Below are positions 8,938 through 17,389 of a stretch of 64,000 nucleotides of DNA, piece by piece (position 1 is the stretch's first letter; each line of letters opens with the position of its first letter). Under the pieces are notes generated by a model. That model did not search any database and was not told the DNA's origin. It saw only the letters and a list, made by a program, of their open reading frames with translations. Source of the stretch: an uncultured bacterium (GTDB lineage Bacteria; Hydrogenedentota; Hydrogenedentia; Hydrogenedentales; CAILVY01); NCBI GenBank assembly GCA_937951485.1, contig CALEDJ010000031.1:53337-117336 (forward strand), given 5' to 3'. The translations under genes and the position numbers were made by a program.

Positions 8938-11238
8938 TCAGGGATTGCGCGTCTTTTCCGTGACGATCAGGCGCAACGGGCCGGATACATTGGCCCTGTG
9001 CGGCGTAATGAGCACCCGATTGCCGGAATCTTCCGGAAGCACCCGGACGGATATCGCGGCATCACCGTCAGGTGTGACGCACCGCACGTCAATATCTCCA
9101 ACGGTTTTCGGGGTGCGCAGTTCAATGCTGTTCAGCAACACGAGGCTGTTCAAGCGCACCTTGATCCTCTGTTGGTAGTGTCCCTCGGATTCTTCCTCAA
9201 ACCGGATTTGTCCCAGACAGGACGGAGTGAATATCGGCGCGGCAAGGCTTTCGAGGCCGGGCGGCAGATGGGGCGCAATGCGCAGATGCTGGTCCGGAAT
9301 GTTGTACAGCAGCCCTTCCATCGCATACAGCACATGCCAGATGGCCATGGCGTCCGTGGGCATCTGGGCGGGGTGTGGCGCAGACATGACAATACGCCGC
9401 CAGGCGGATTCCGCATGGCGCAATCCTGCTTCCATCTCTCCGCGAAAGAGCAACAGACACGCCAATTGGAGTTCCCACAAGGGCCGGGACGGCGTCCTGG
9501 CCTGGGTGACGGCGTTCCGCAGCGTATTCAATATCCCGTCATGCAGGAAGATGTTTCCCAAGCCCAGATAATCGGCGTGCCATTGCGCCGACAGTTGCCC
9601 AGCGTAATCCAAAGCCGTTTCATCGTCGCGGGAGAGATAACAGTGCCTCTCTTTACTCCAGAAACGGCGATTAAAGTTTTCGATCGCGCGTTCGTATGCT
9701 GCATCGCGCCGCGCTGCAACATCTTCGCAATGCAGATGGCGCGCCATCAGCGCGTGCGCTTTCATGGCGACACACCACAGCCCCGCTGCATCAGCAGTGC
9801 ACAGTGATTCCGGCACATGTTCACCCGGGCGCAACCCCTGAAGCACTTCGTCCGTGGCGCGTGTCAGGATGGGGTGGAACTCCTGAAGTCGCGCCAGATT
9901 TTTCGTGAAGACGTAATTACGATACGCCGTGACCAGGCATGCCGCCAATCGTTCGGGGGTTTCATCTCCCCCACGCTCGCCCTGGAGAATCTTGATCGAT
10001 CCTGCGAGATCAGCATCCTCCAGACGTGGAAAAAACAACAGCAAGCCCAGGGACCCGTAGATTCTCGTGTCGAGTTCCTGCAGATGATTGCCTTCTGTGC
10101 TGGCGCGCAGGCAAAAGCGACCGTCGCGCGTGTAGTCCGCGTTCGCCGCAATCGCCTGGATGCTGTCCACAAGTGCGTGACGCATCCATCGAGGCAGAGT
10201 GGAATGCAGCAGGCGTTGTTGCCAATTTTCGATGGCGTGAAAGAAATAACGGACATGCCGGAGGGATTTCTGCGCCGTCTCTATTGCGTTGCGCGTTCGG
10301 GCCATATAGGCGCCCTGCGTTACGGGATCGGCTGTTTCCACGCTTGGGCAATGCCAGGTGAAGATGAAATCGGCCCTTTGCTCTTCCCGGGGTTGCATCG
10401 AATATTCGGCGATAACGGCCCCACAGCGGGGAAATGTGCCCTGTGTGTGCAGACCCCTGGAGAATATGCCCTCGGTGAGATACGTCCAGAACTGCTCGTG
10501 AGCGGACGGCGCCCGGTTGTCCCACTGCAGAAAAGAAAGGCGCAAGATTGGATCGTGCCGTATAGCCAGGCAAGCATGGTCCCCGATTTGTTCCGTTTCA
10601 CTGTCTCCCTGCAGGAAAACCAGCGCATTATACGCCGGCTCGGTCGCTTCCCCCGATTGCTCCCCTTTGTGTGAAACGTGCACCTCGGAGCGCGGCAGAT
10701 TTTTTTGAATGGGGATTGCCGCAGGGACAATTTTCATTGAAGATGTATTGCCGTGAAATGCGTTTGCACCATCCCAATTGAATACCAGCGCCGCTTCCAC
10801 CGGTTCGTCGCCGTGATTCACCAGACGGATGCTTGAAAAAAAAACCGGCAAGGCGGAGGCTTCACAGTCAAAGGGAATGACGGGTGAAAAGAGGGTCCAG
10901 AACGCCCCTAAGGGGAATGTCTCGTCATCCATTTGGAAATGCGCGGCGGGATAGACGCAGCGCCAACGCAAACGCGTGGGGGCGGAAGGCATGTTTGCAC
11001 CTGCACGATCCCAAGTGGAGCATATCACTCGAACCGCCGCGCCGCGGCTTGTTGCGACGCGCAGCGCCAGAAAAGAATCCGGCGCCCGGACGCCGGCAGC
11101 CGCGGCCGGTTTGGAAGCCGCGATGTGGATATTCTGAAAGCGCCCGTCTGCGTATATGTGGATGGAGCCGGCACCGATGCCTCCCAATCGCAACGATGCC
11201 TGTGCTCGCAACTCGTTCGGGTGCCGTTTTTTTGGCAT
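8938..11238 (-). CDS. divergent GH116-like (GBA2-type) protein
   Basis: 766 residues. The N-terminal part has the GBA2_N pattern LGGIGAGSIHIYADGRFQN and VFNWDGANAFHG; the C-terminal half is an (alpha/alpha)6-like region. Around residues 365-395 the text ELDTRIYGSLGLLLFFPRLE aligns with the GBA2 nucleophile region. The segment that carries the acid/base Asp in GBA2 is short and altered here (CTADAAGLWCVAMKAH), so beta-glucosidase activity is doubtful. The start at 11238 is chosen because it lies two bases after the rimI stop, with GGGTGA upstream, and gives MPKKRHP directly before the domain. No clear signal peptide is present, so a cytoplasmic role is possible. It is the last gene of an HU-tsaB-rimI run. 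Confidence 0.75.
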   Translation of the reverse strand: MPKKRHPNELRAQASLRLGGIGAGSIHIYADGRFQNIHIAASKPAAAAGVRAPDSFLALRVATSRGAAVRVICSTWDRAGANMPSAPTRLRWRCVYPAAHFQMDDETFPLGAFWTLFSPVIPFDCEASALPVFFSSIRLVNHGDEPVEAALVFNWDGANAFHGNTSSMKIVPAAIPIQKNLPRSEVHVSHKGEQSGEATEPAYNALVFLQGDSETEQIGDHACLAIRHDPILRLSFLQWDNRAPSAHEQFWTYLTEGIFSRGLHTQGTFPRCGAVIAEYSMQPREEQRADFIFTWHCPSVETADPVTQGAYMARTRNAIETAQKSLRHVRYFFHAIENWQQRLLHSTLPRWMRHALVDSIQAIAANADYTRDGRFCLRASTEGNHLQELDTRIYGSLGLLLFFPRLEDADLAGSIKILQGERGGDETPERLAACLVTAYRNYVFTKNLARLQEFHPILTRATDEVLQGLRPGEHVPESLCTADAAGLWCVAMKAHALMARHLHCEDVAARRDAAYERAIENFNRRFWSKERHCYLSRDDETALDYAGQLSAQWHADYLGLGNIFLHDGILNTLRNAVTQARTPSRPLWELQLACLLLFRGEMEAGLRHAESAWRRIVMSAPHPAQMPTDAMAIWHVLYAMEGLLYNIPDQHLRIAPHLPPGLESLAAPIFTPSCLGQIRFEEESEGHYQQRIKVRLNSLVLLNSIELRTPKTVGDIDVRCVTPDGDAAISVRVLPEDSGNRVLITPHRANVSGPLRLIVTEKTRNP

Positions 11239-11240
11239 AG

Positions 11241-11741
11241 TCACCCGTTTGTTTCCTCGCCTTGTACGCCGTGATGGTCCTTTTCCCGCAGCCATTTTTC
11301 CATGACGACAGCATTCTCCGGTAAGCGCGAATAATAACCGCGCCGCACGCCGATGGCGGAAAAACCCAGGCGTTCGTACAGCGTGCGCGCGGCGGCATTG
11401 CTTTCGCGCACCTCCAGTCGCATGACCGTGGCATTGATGCGCACCGCTTCTCGCAGCAAGTGTAACATGATGTGCGTTCCAAAACCCCGTCGGCGAAATG
11501 GCGACGCCACGGTAAGTTTGGTGATATGCGCCTCATCCGCCTGGAGCCAGAATCCCCCGTAACCGATTACTTCAGTATCCAGCATCGCCACGTGGAAATG
11601 TGAAGCCGGATTCACCACCTCCTGATTAAACATGCCCGGCGTCCAGGGATCCGGATAGGAATCGTTTTCAATAATGATCAAATAAGGCAGGTGCGCAGAT
11701 GTGAACCGCACGAAATGCAGCGATGGCTCAGGAAAACTCAT
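11241..11741 (-). CDS. rimI: RimI-type protein N-acetyltransferase
   Basis: 166 residues, a GNAT-fold acetyltransferase. RimI acetylates the N-terminal alanine of ribosomal protein S18 using acetyl-CoA. The acetyl-CoA loop RRRGFGTH follows the beta strand ITKLTVASPF at about residue 80, and the C-terminal YERLGFSAIGVRRGYY is the usual RimI ending. The ATG overlaps the stop codon of tsaB by four bases (ATGA), the classic tsaB-rimI arrangement, which strengthens the assignment over a generic GNAT. The 3' end abuts the GH116-like gene. Confidence 0.9.
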   Translation of the reverse strand: MSFPEPSLHFVRFTSAHLPYLIIIENDSYPDPWTPGMFNQEVVNPASHFHVAMLDTEVIGYGGFWLQADEAHITKLTVASPFRRRGFGTHIMLHLLREAVRINATVMRLEVRESNAAARTLYERLGFSAIGVRRGYYSRLPENAVVMEKWLREKDHHGVQGEETNG

Positions 11742-12484
11742 GGTGCGCGCCCGCCGGGGATCGGCGCATTGCCGCGACGATTAAGCGCGTCCCGGCACAT
11801 TTCCGCCTGTGACGGCCGGATATAGACAGGGGCAACCCGGCCGGCGTCAGCGCTGATACCGGTTCCCAGTAGATACAACGCTTCCGCGGCGACTGCAGCC
11901 GCCCTTGGTACAGAACAAAACGCGGGGGCAAACAGCGCTTCAGGAACCCGTACGAGAATCCGTTCCCGGTAGAGCGTTGCGCCATCACCAAGAAACCATA
12001 CCGGTCCTGCCAGGCCTTCCAGCAAATCCTCAACCCTCCCCACACGGTCTGGGAAAAGTTTTTCGCGCGCTCCGTGGACATAGCGATACGCCGATCCGTA
12101 CACTTCTTTCATCCGCGCGTCAAGAAGGGGACAGACGATGCCGTCCCACAGCGGCAGCAGATGAGTCATGGCGTCCAGGGTGGGCACACCGACCAGCGGC
12201 AACCCCCGCGCAAAGGCCAATCCCTTCCATGCTGCGACGCCGATGCGCAGCCCCGTAAACGAACCTGGTCCGACGGATACTGCCAAAGCGTCCACATCCG
12301 ACAGGGAATATCCGGATTCCGCGAAGACCCAGTCCACTACCCCCAAAAGCCGTTCGGCGTGCAGGCGACGGCATTCCACCACCATCTCAGCCAGCACGGC
12401 CGCATCGGTGGACCCTGTTTCCCCACGACAAAGCGCCACTGTGTTGATACTTGTGCTGGTGTCCACCGCGAGGATCATAATCAT
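11738..12484 (-). CDS. tsaB: tRNA threonylcarbamoyladenosine biosynthesis protein TsaB
   Basis: 248 residues, an ASKHA-fold protein. TsaB is the partner that allows TsaD to transfer the threonylcarbamoyl group to A37 of ANN-decoding tRNAs. Diagnostic text is ILAVDTSTS at the N-terminus, VSVGPGSFTGLRIG at about residue 70, and VGVPTLDAM. The start MIMILAV at 12484 was preferred over one 36 bases upstream because the domain begins here; a Met two codons further in is also possible. The 3' end overlaps rimI by four bases. It sits downstream of the HU-type gene with a 75-base gap. Confidence 0.92.
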   Translation of the reverse strand: MIMILAVDTSTSINTVALCRGETGSTDAAVLAEMVVECRRLHAERLLGVVDWVFAESGYSLSDVDALAVSVGPGSFTGLRIGVAAWKGLAFARGLPLVGVPTLDAMTHLLPLWDGIVCPLLDARMKEVYGSAYRYVHGAREKLFPDRVGRVEDLLEGLAGPVWFLGDGATLYRERILVRVPEALFAPAFCSVPRAAAVAAEALYLLGTGISADAGRVAPVYIRPSQAEMCRDALNRRGNAPIPGGRAP

Positions 12485-12559
12485 GGCGGCATTCCGTGTG
12501 TGGGCTTTCAATCCCTGCACTGCGCATCTGCAGGCAACGATGACCGGTCCAGGGCCCCG

Positions 12560-12919
12560 TCAGCCTTCTTGTAGAGGTTCGCAGGATTCCGGCGCCATGG
12601 CGGCGGAAGGCTGTGCGTCCCCACTTTCCAAGGAATTTCCTTTGCTCACATCTTCCTTCATCTTTTTGCCCGGGCGGAATGTCACCACGCGCCGCCTGGG
12701 TACGGGCACCTGATCGCCTGTGCGCGGATTGCGTCCGATGCGCGACGCGCGCGTCTTCACCTCAAAAACCCCGAAATCACGCAATTCCCAGCGATGCCCT
12801 TCCGCCAGGGATTCCGCGATTGTTTCAAAGGCGCCCTCAATGATTCGCGCCACATCGTTCTGCGTCATCCCCAGTCTGTTCGCCACTTTGATTACGAGTT
12901 CGCGCTTCGTCATCGTCAC
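12560..12919 (-). CDS. HU/IHF family DNA-bending protein with extended tail
   Basis: 119 residues if translation starts at GTG 12919, or 117 from the ATG at 12913. The GTG is favoured: GGAGG lies ten bases before it, which would leave about 16 bases to the ATG. The body (TKRELVIKVANRLGMTQNDV, then FGVFEVKTRASR and GRNPRTGDQVPVP) is a standard HU/IHF subunit that binds and bends DNA as a dimer, with RNPRTG as the beta-arm tip. About 25 residues beyond the normal end form a Ser/Glu/Pro-rich tail (SLESGDAQPSAAMAPES). The protein may be HU or an IHF alpha homologue; sequence alone does not separate them. Confidence 0.9.
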   Translation of the reverse strand: MTMTKRELVIKVANRLGMTQNDVARIIEGAFETIAESLAEGHRWELRDFGVFEVKTRASRIGRNPRTGDQVPVPRRRVVTFRPGKKMKEDVSKGNSLESGDAQPSAAMAPESCEPLQEG

Positions 12920-13205
12920 GGGAACGCACCCTCCTTCCTGCACACACGTATCCGGGCGCCTGAACCCGAAACAGGTTATGCGCCCTCGCAATGATTTGCA
13001 ATTATACGCAGCATCAGGCCGACATACAAGCCCTTACGGGTGCTTATCTTATCCACAGGTCTTACCGAAAAATCAAGAAAAAAATCCTCAAGGCGCGCGT
13101 TGCATTGTTACAAGCCGTTCCGTATCTTGTTGGTGTGGAAGAAGATGCGGTTGGGCGGAAACGCCGTCTGCTTCGGCAATATTCCAAGACGGGAGGATAC
13201 GGAAA

Positions 13206-14345
13206 ATGGAGATACATGGCATCGAGATGACACCGGATACTTTGCGCCGACGCATTGGCAACATGGACCAGGTTGCGGGGGTGCGTATTGTGCTGCTGGA
13301 TGAGGGGAATGAACGCCCTGCGCGGGCTGCGCTGTTCCACACGGGGTCGGGCCTTGAATTCACCGTGCTGCTGGACCGTTGTATGGATATCCCATCCGCG
13401 CGTTATCAGGGCAAGGCGATGGGCTGGCGCTCCACCGTGGGCGATGTCGCACCGGCGTATTATGAGGCGGCGGGAATTCGTTGGCTGCGAAGTTACTTTG
13501 GCGGTCTGCTTAGCACCTGCGGTCTTGGTAACGTCGGCGCGCCGGACCCTGAAAGCGTCTTCAATGGCCAGGGATTGCACGGACGCATCGGCAACACGCC
13601 CGCAAAGAATCTCAAGGTCACGCAGGAATGGCGCGATGGGGACTATATCTTGAGTGTCTCCGGAGTGATGCGGGAAACGGTGTTGTTTGGGGAAAATCTC
13701 ACCCTTACCCGCACCGTTTATACGAAAATGGGGGAAAAGCGCTTCTGGATTCAGGACGTAATCGCCAATGAGGGATTTCGGGAAGCGCCACTGATGCTGC
13801 TCTATCACTGCAATATAGGATGGCCCGCCCTCGACGAAGGGTCGGTCATCCTCGCACCCAGTCGTTTCGTTGCGCCCCGCGATGATGAGGCGCGCAACGG
13901 CGTTAAGTGCTGGAACCGCATTGATCCGCCCACCCGCGGCTATGCCGAAAAAGTGTACTACCACGATATGCAACCGGAACGAGATGGTTCGGTGACGACG
14001 GCGATTGTCAACAACCGTTTCAACAGCGGCGACGGCTTTGGCGTCTATGTGCGCTACAATAAGCGGGAACTGCCGCGATTTGTCCAGTGGAAAATGATGG
14101 GCGAACAGGACTACGTGGTTGGACTCGAACCGTGCAATTGCGGCGTGGAAGGCCGCCAGGCGGACGAAAGTCGCGGTTTGCTGCATCGGCTGGCGCCCGG
14201 CGAAAAACGCACCTTCAATCTCGAATTCGGCGCTATCAACACAAGAGAAGAATTGAAAAGTATCCGCGCGGCATGCGCCGGCGTGAAAACGAAAATCGTG
14301 GACAGTTACACCAGTTTTGTAAAGCATTCTATTGCAAAAGGATAA
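13206..14345 (+). CDS. DUF4432 aldose 1-epimerase-like protein
   Basis: 379 residues with no signal peptide. The protein matches DUF4432, a galactose-mutarotase-like beta-sandwich (supersandwich) family thought to act on aldose sugars or uronates. Visible features are LEFTVLLDRCMDI at about residue 55, GMR/STCGLGNVGAP near 110, HGRIGNTPA near 130, LLYHCNIGWP near 200, and a late GLEPCNCGVEG. GGGAGGATAC precedes the chosen ATG. An in-frame extension upstream has no ribosome binding site and no homology. It is divergently placed from the HU gene and followed by a PilZ gene. The substrate is not known. Confidence 0.8.
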   Translation: MEIHGIEMTPDTLRRRIGNMDQVAGVRIVLLDEGNERPARAALFHTGSGLEFTVLLDRCMDIPSARYQGKAMGWRSTVGDVAPAYYEAAGIRWLRSYFGGLLSTCGLGNVGAPDPESVFNGQGLHGRIGNTPAKNLKVTQEWRDGDYILSVSGVMRETVLFGENLTLTRTVYTKMGEKRFWIQDVIANEGFREAPLMLLYHCNIGWPALDEGSVILAPSRFVAPRDDEARNGVKCWNRIDPPTRGYAEKVYYHDMQPERDGSVTTAIVNNRFNSGDGFGVYVRYNKRELPRFVQWKMMGEQDYVVGLEPCNCGVEGRQADESRGLLHRLAPGEKRTFNLEFGAINTREELKSIRAACAGVKTKIVDSYTSFVKHSIAKG

Positions 14346-14441
14346 GTGTTTCCTCCAAACCATGTACGGGGAGTGGGACAGCCGATAAACGATGCCGACA
14401 ATCTGGTAAATGCGCCAAAAGTGAACATAGAAAAAATTTGC

Positions 14442-14470
14442 TGGACATTCATGAATCATTGTGGTAATCT
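14442..14470 (+). promoter_or_regulatory. possible sigma70-type promoter for the PilZ gene
   Basis: TGGACA at 14442-14447 is followed after 17 bases by TAATCT at 14465-14470, with TG just before the -10. The -10 match is weak. It lies 70 bases before the PilZ gene start, in the only clear gap upstream of it. Confidence 0.35.
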
Positions 14471-14539
14471 ATGGTGGTTTTTTGAGCAGGTACGGACCCG
14501 CTTAGGGGTTTTTCCGCTGATAAAAAAGAGGGCGAAAGG

Positions 14540-14971
14540 ATGCAACGGGGAGAAAATGTTTCCTTTTCAAGGAAGAAGCACCACCAGCGTGTCGAGAAGC
14601 GGCGCGCGGAGCGGGTGACGGTTGCCATGAAGGTGTCGCTTCAGTCGAAGAATCCGGTGAACAGAGGGAACGTGGTTGGGCCGGCTATCGTGCATGATAT
14701 CTCGCTGCTGGGGGCATGTATGACCACGCGACATGAACTGCAACCAGGGGAGGAAGTGGATATCCGTATTCCCACGGATGCCTGTCCGGTGGATTTGGGA
14801 TTGCCTGCATATCTCTCGGGCCGTGCGCTGGTGCGTCGTGTGGAAGTAGCGACAGAGAACAGCCGGCGTGTCGCCATGAGTTTCCTGCCATCCCTGGCGC
14901 AGAGCATGGAATTTGCGTTCTACATGGCCTATCTTCTTGGACTCCGTTCGGAAACAGTCACGACATATTGA
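14540..14971 (+). CDS. PilZ domain protein, probable c-di-GMP receptor
   Basis: 143 residues forming a single PilZ domain. The c-di-GMP binding pattern RxxxR is present as R21-R-A-E-R25, and the second motif as DISLLG (D-x-S-x-x-G) at about residue 53. Both lie in the expected order and spacing, so nucleotide binding is likely. There is no effector domain and no signal peptide, so it would act by contact with a partner. GAGG lies eight bases before the ATG. It is convergent with the phosphodiesterase-like gene and stands alone. Partners are unknown; an MshEN protein elsewhere in the window would share the same second messenger. Confidence 0.88.
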   Translation: MQRGENVSFSRKKHHQRVEKRRAERVTVAMKVSLQSKNPVNRGNVVGPAIVHDISLLGACMTTRHELQPGEEVDIRIPTDACPVDLGLPAYLSGRALVRRVEVATENSRRVAMSFLPSLAQSMEFAFYMAYLLGLRSETVTTY

Positions 14972-14986
14972 AGGTTCATCTGTTTC

Positions 14987-16927
14987 TCACAGCAGCGACT
15001 TGCCTTCAAATTCCTCCGGCACGCGCGCGCCGAGATATGTCAACGCCGTCACACCCAGGTCAATGAGTGAGGCGTCCTGCGCAAGTTTCTGATTTGAAAA
15101 CAGGATGCCGGGGGTGATAGCCACGTCGGAACTGGCATGTTCGCCGCTCCACTTGTCGAGATTCGGCTCGAAAATCTCTTTCGGGGCCGCCCCCGAAGCG
15201 GATGCTTTCGCGGTCTGATAGCCTTCCGCATAGCCCAATTGGATATCCGGGTTGTCAATGGCTGAGAGTCCCTTCGCGTTTACAGTGGTATACACAGCAT
15301 TTAAGACCTTGTCACCGGTCTTCGGGTTCCTGACGGCCATCAGTTTCTCCCTGAGTTCCGCCAGCAGCGCCGGGGCTTCTTCAGCAGTGACAATGCCCTG
15401 TCCTTCGCGTCCTTTCATGTTCAGGAAAATCATCCCAAGCCCCAGTCCGTAGGCCCTGGTCCGCGACCAGTCGAAATCCTGCAGGAACCGCTTGTCGGTA
15501 AAGGCAGACTGGGGGTCGCTCTGGCCTTTGATCGCAAGATAGCCGTTACGAACCAACCATGTATTCACGCTGAATCCATAGCGGAAACTGTGGAAACCAT
15601 GGTCGGACATGACCATGAGCAGGTCGTTGTCTTTCATTCGCGTCATCACCTTGCCCACGATATCGTCCATTTTGAGGTACGTGTCCTCGACAGCGCGCCC
15701 GTATTTCGCCGCCATTTCCGGCGTGTACAATGGGTGTTTGGGGTCGCGGTATGCCCAGAACATATGCGATACGCGGTCGGGCGCAGTCCAGCCCGCCAGC
15801 AACAGGTCAAAACCGCCCCGGTCCATCTCGTCCAGCGTCAGTTGCTCATTCCAGGCCATGGTGCGCCGCACATCCTCCAGAAACATGTCCTCCGTCATAT
15901 CATCTTGCTGCAGCGCCTTCGTGTCGTATGCCCAGCCGATGGTTTTGTACAGCCCATAGCGGTCCGCCAATTCCGCCGCATATTCATGGGGGTGACTGAT
16001 CGGAATCATTGGCGCACGCGGATGGTATTGCAGGCAGGTCATATACAGGCGGATGGGGGTTTCGGCTTCCACTACGTGGAAGCGACTGATCGCGCGCACG
16101 GCGTATTTCGGGGAAAGTTCAAAGGTCCATTCCAGCCATTGGGACCATTCGCCGGCGCCGAGTTCCACCTTTTGTCCCTGCACTTCAATCGTGAGGCGCC
16201 TGGCCGCACGGTCCACAGTGAATTTGACGGGCACTTCCGCGTATTGGTTTCCGGATCCGGGAATTGCAATGCCGGGCGTCATCACCGTCGCGGTGTCACC
16301 GTCAAACTTCAGCGGCAACCTGACCCCGCCGGCCATGGATTCCTGCGTTTGAAAATCCTCGGAAAAAGCGAAGTAGGTGCTTTGCGTACCGCGAATGTCC
16401 TGCACATCCAGACCGCACAACTGGCAACTGTGCTCGCCAAGGTCTTCCACGGGATACGCAAACGGCACGATCAGTGATTTCACCCGGAATCCCTGGTCGC
16501 CCGCCACTTTCCAGAAAGACTCCCCTTTGCGGTGGCTTACATATTCCAACGGATCCTTCAGCGAACCATCTGGAAGCAGGTCAGGACGTTTGGCAGCGCC
16601 GAAACCGACTCCCGGAAGATAATTCTGCGGCGTCCGCCGCAGAAAATCGAAAATGCCATGGTTCACCGGCGTCCGGCAGGTCGCGAAATTGGACCACGCA
16701 GTCGGTGATTGCGGCGGATTGCTCGATGCCAGAGGCTGAAAACTGCCCGACGCTGCCAGTTTCGACATGTTCGGCAGTTCCCCCGCCGCCATCATCTGCC
16801 CGGCAATCCCGGCGTCCACCCCATCAAAACCAAGAATGATCACCCGCCCCTTCGCTTCCGCGTCCCCAAGGTTCGAACAGACTACAAACAGTACCGACGC
16901 CAGAAGACCCATCCGGCAAACCTGCAT
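14987..16927 (-). CDS. exported type I phosphodiesterase/nucleotide pyrophosphatase family protein
   Basis: 646 residues with a Sec signal peptide (MQVCRMGLLASVLFVVCSN, AEA-K cleavage). The start at 16927 has GGAGAGG five bases upstream. The mature part opens with VIILGFDGVDAG, the first metal-binding Asp region of the alkaline phosphatase superfamily. The nucleophile Thr segment SPTAWSNF is at about residue 75, MVMSDHGFHSF (Asp-His metal ligands) at about 445, and SGEHASSDVAITPGIL near the C-terminus. The family cleaves phosphodiesters or phosphoglycerol groups outside the cytoplasm. An insertion of roughly 150 beta-rich residues separates the two metal-binding halves. It is divergent from a sulfatase across a 462-base gap. 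Confidence 0.85.
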   Translation of the reverse strand: MQVCRMGLLASVLFVVCSNLGDAEAKGRVIILGFDGVDAGIAGQMMAAGELPNMSKLAASGSFQPLASSNPPQSPTAWSNFATCRTPVNHGIFDFLRRTPQNYLPGVGFGAAKRPDLLPDGSLKDPLEYVSHRKGESFWKVAGDQGFRVKSLIVPFAYPVEDLGEHSCQLCGLDVQDIRGTQSTYFAFSEDFQTQESMAGGVRLPLKFDGDTATVMTPGIAIPGSGNQYAEVPVKFTVDRAARRLTIEVQGQKVELGAGEWSQWLEWTFELSPKYAVRAISRFHVVEAETPIRLYMTCLQYHPRAPMIPISHPHEYAAELADRYGLYKTIGWAYDTKALQQDDMTEDMFLEDVRRTMAWNEQLTLDEMDRGGFDLLLAGWTAPDRVSHMFWAYRDPKHPLYTPEMAAKYGRAVEDTYLKMDDIVGKVMTRMKDNDLLMVMSDHGFHSFRYGFSVNTWLVRNGYLAIKGQSDPQSAFTDKRFLQDFDWSRTRAYGLGLGMIFLNMKGREGQGIVTAEEAPALLAELREKLMAVRNPKTGDKVLNAVYTTVNAKGLSAIDNPDIQLGYAEGYQTAKASASGAAPKEIFEPNLDKWSGEHASSDVAITPGILFSNQKLAQDASLIDLGVTALTYLGARVPEEFEGKSLL

Positions 16928-16988
16928 GTCAACCTCTCCTTTCTTCTTTCCGCGGCGTGTTGCGCCTGGGGGGCAGAACATCGCTCTT

Positions 16989-17008
16989 AATGATAACATA
17001 TTATCATT
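16989..17008. promoter_or_regulatory. perfect inverted repeat, candidate operator
   Basis: AATGATAA and TTATCATT flank the four-base centre CATA, with no mismatch in the arms. It lies 62 bases upstream of the phosphodiesterase-like gene start, inside a divergent promoter region. A dimeric regulator site is the simplest reading; the arms have no GC core or T-run, so a terminator is unlikely. The cognate regulator is unknown. Confidence 0.5.
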
Positions 17009-17233
17009 TGTGGCAATCAATGGCAATGCGACGAAAACGTTTCCGGTTGCCAAGAGGATAACAGGACCATGGGAACATGCCAGGGAAACGACGGGAAATG
17101 CGTCTTTTGGGGAACAATACGCAAAGATTCGGGTGGCCAAAAGGAGATTTGAATCACCGGACAGGATACCGCACAATGGGACATGGAAATATGTGAGACT
17201 TCAGCCGACAGAAGTAATCACCATGTGTAACTC

Positions 17234-17294
17234 CGTGATTGCGAGTCCCCCACCGCCTTCAGCGGCGTAGTGCGCCGCACCGCCCGCAATGACG
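17234..17294. repeat. palindromic dispersed element (CGTNATTGCG...CGCAATGACG)
   Basis: CGTGATTGCGAG opens the element and CGCAATGACG closes it at 17285-17294, an inverted copy of the first ten bases with one difference. The interior contains GGCGTAGTGCGCCGC, close to the copy at 8761-8790. It is one of at least four such elements in the window. Confidence 0.7.
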
Positions 17295-17389
17295 AAAAGA
17301 AAGTATCATTTGTATGGATTCCAAAGATTACGCAAGTCGGCCGAAATGCTACAGAAATAAGGAAAAACCAACAGCAAAGGCCCCTTATC

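Larger units (their letters stand above)
16928..17389. other. 462-base divergent intergenic region
   Basis: It lies between the phosphodiesterase-like gene (minus) and the sulfatase (plus). It holds a perfect 8-base-arm palindrome (16989-17008), a LacI-type GAAAACGTTTCC at 17034-17045, and a palindromic dispersed element at 17234-17294. No gene is supported. Confidence 0.6.

Noticed and set aside
13062-14459. A 465-codon open frame opposite the DUF4432 gene
   Set aside because: No domain, no ribosome binding site, fully explained by the real gene on the plus strand.
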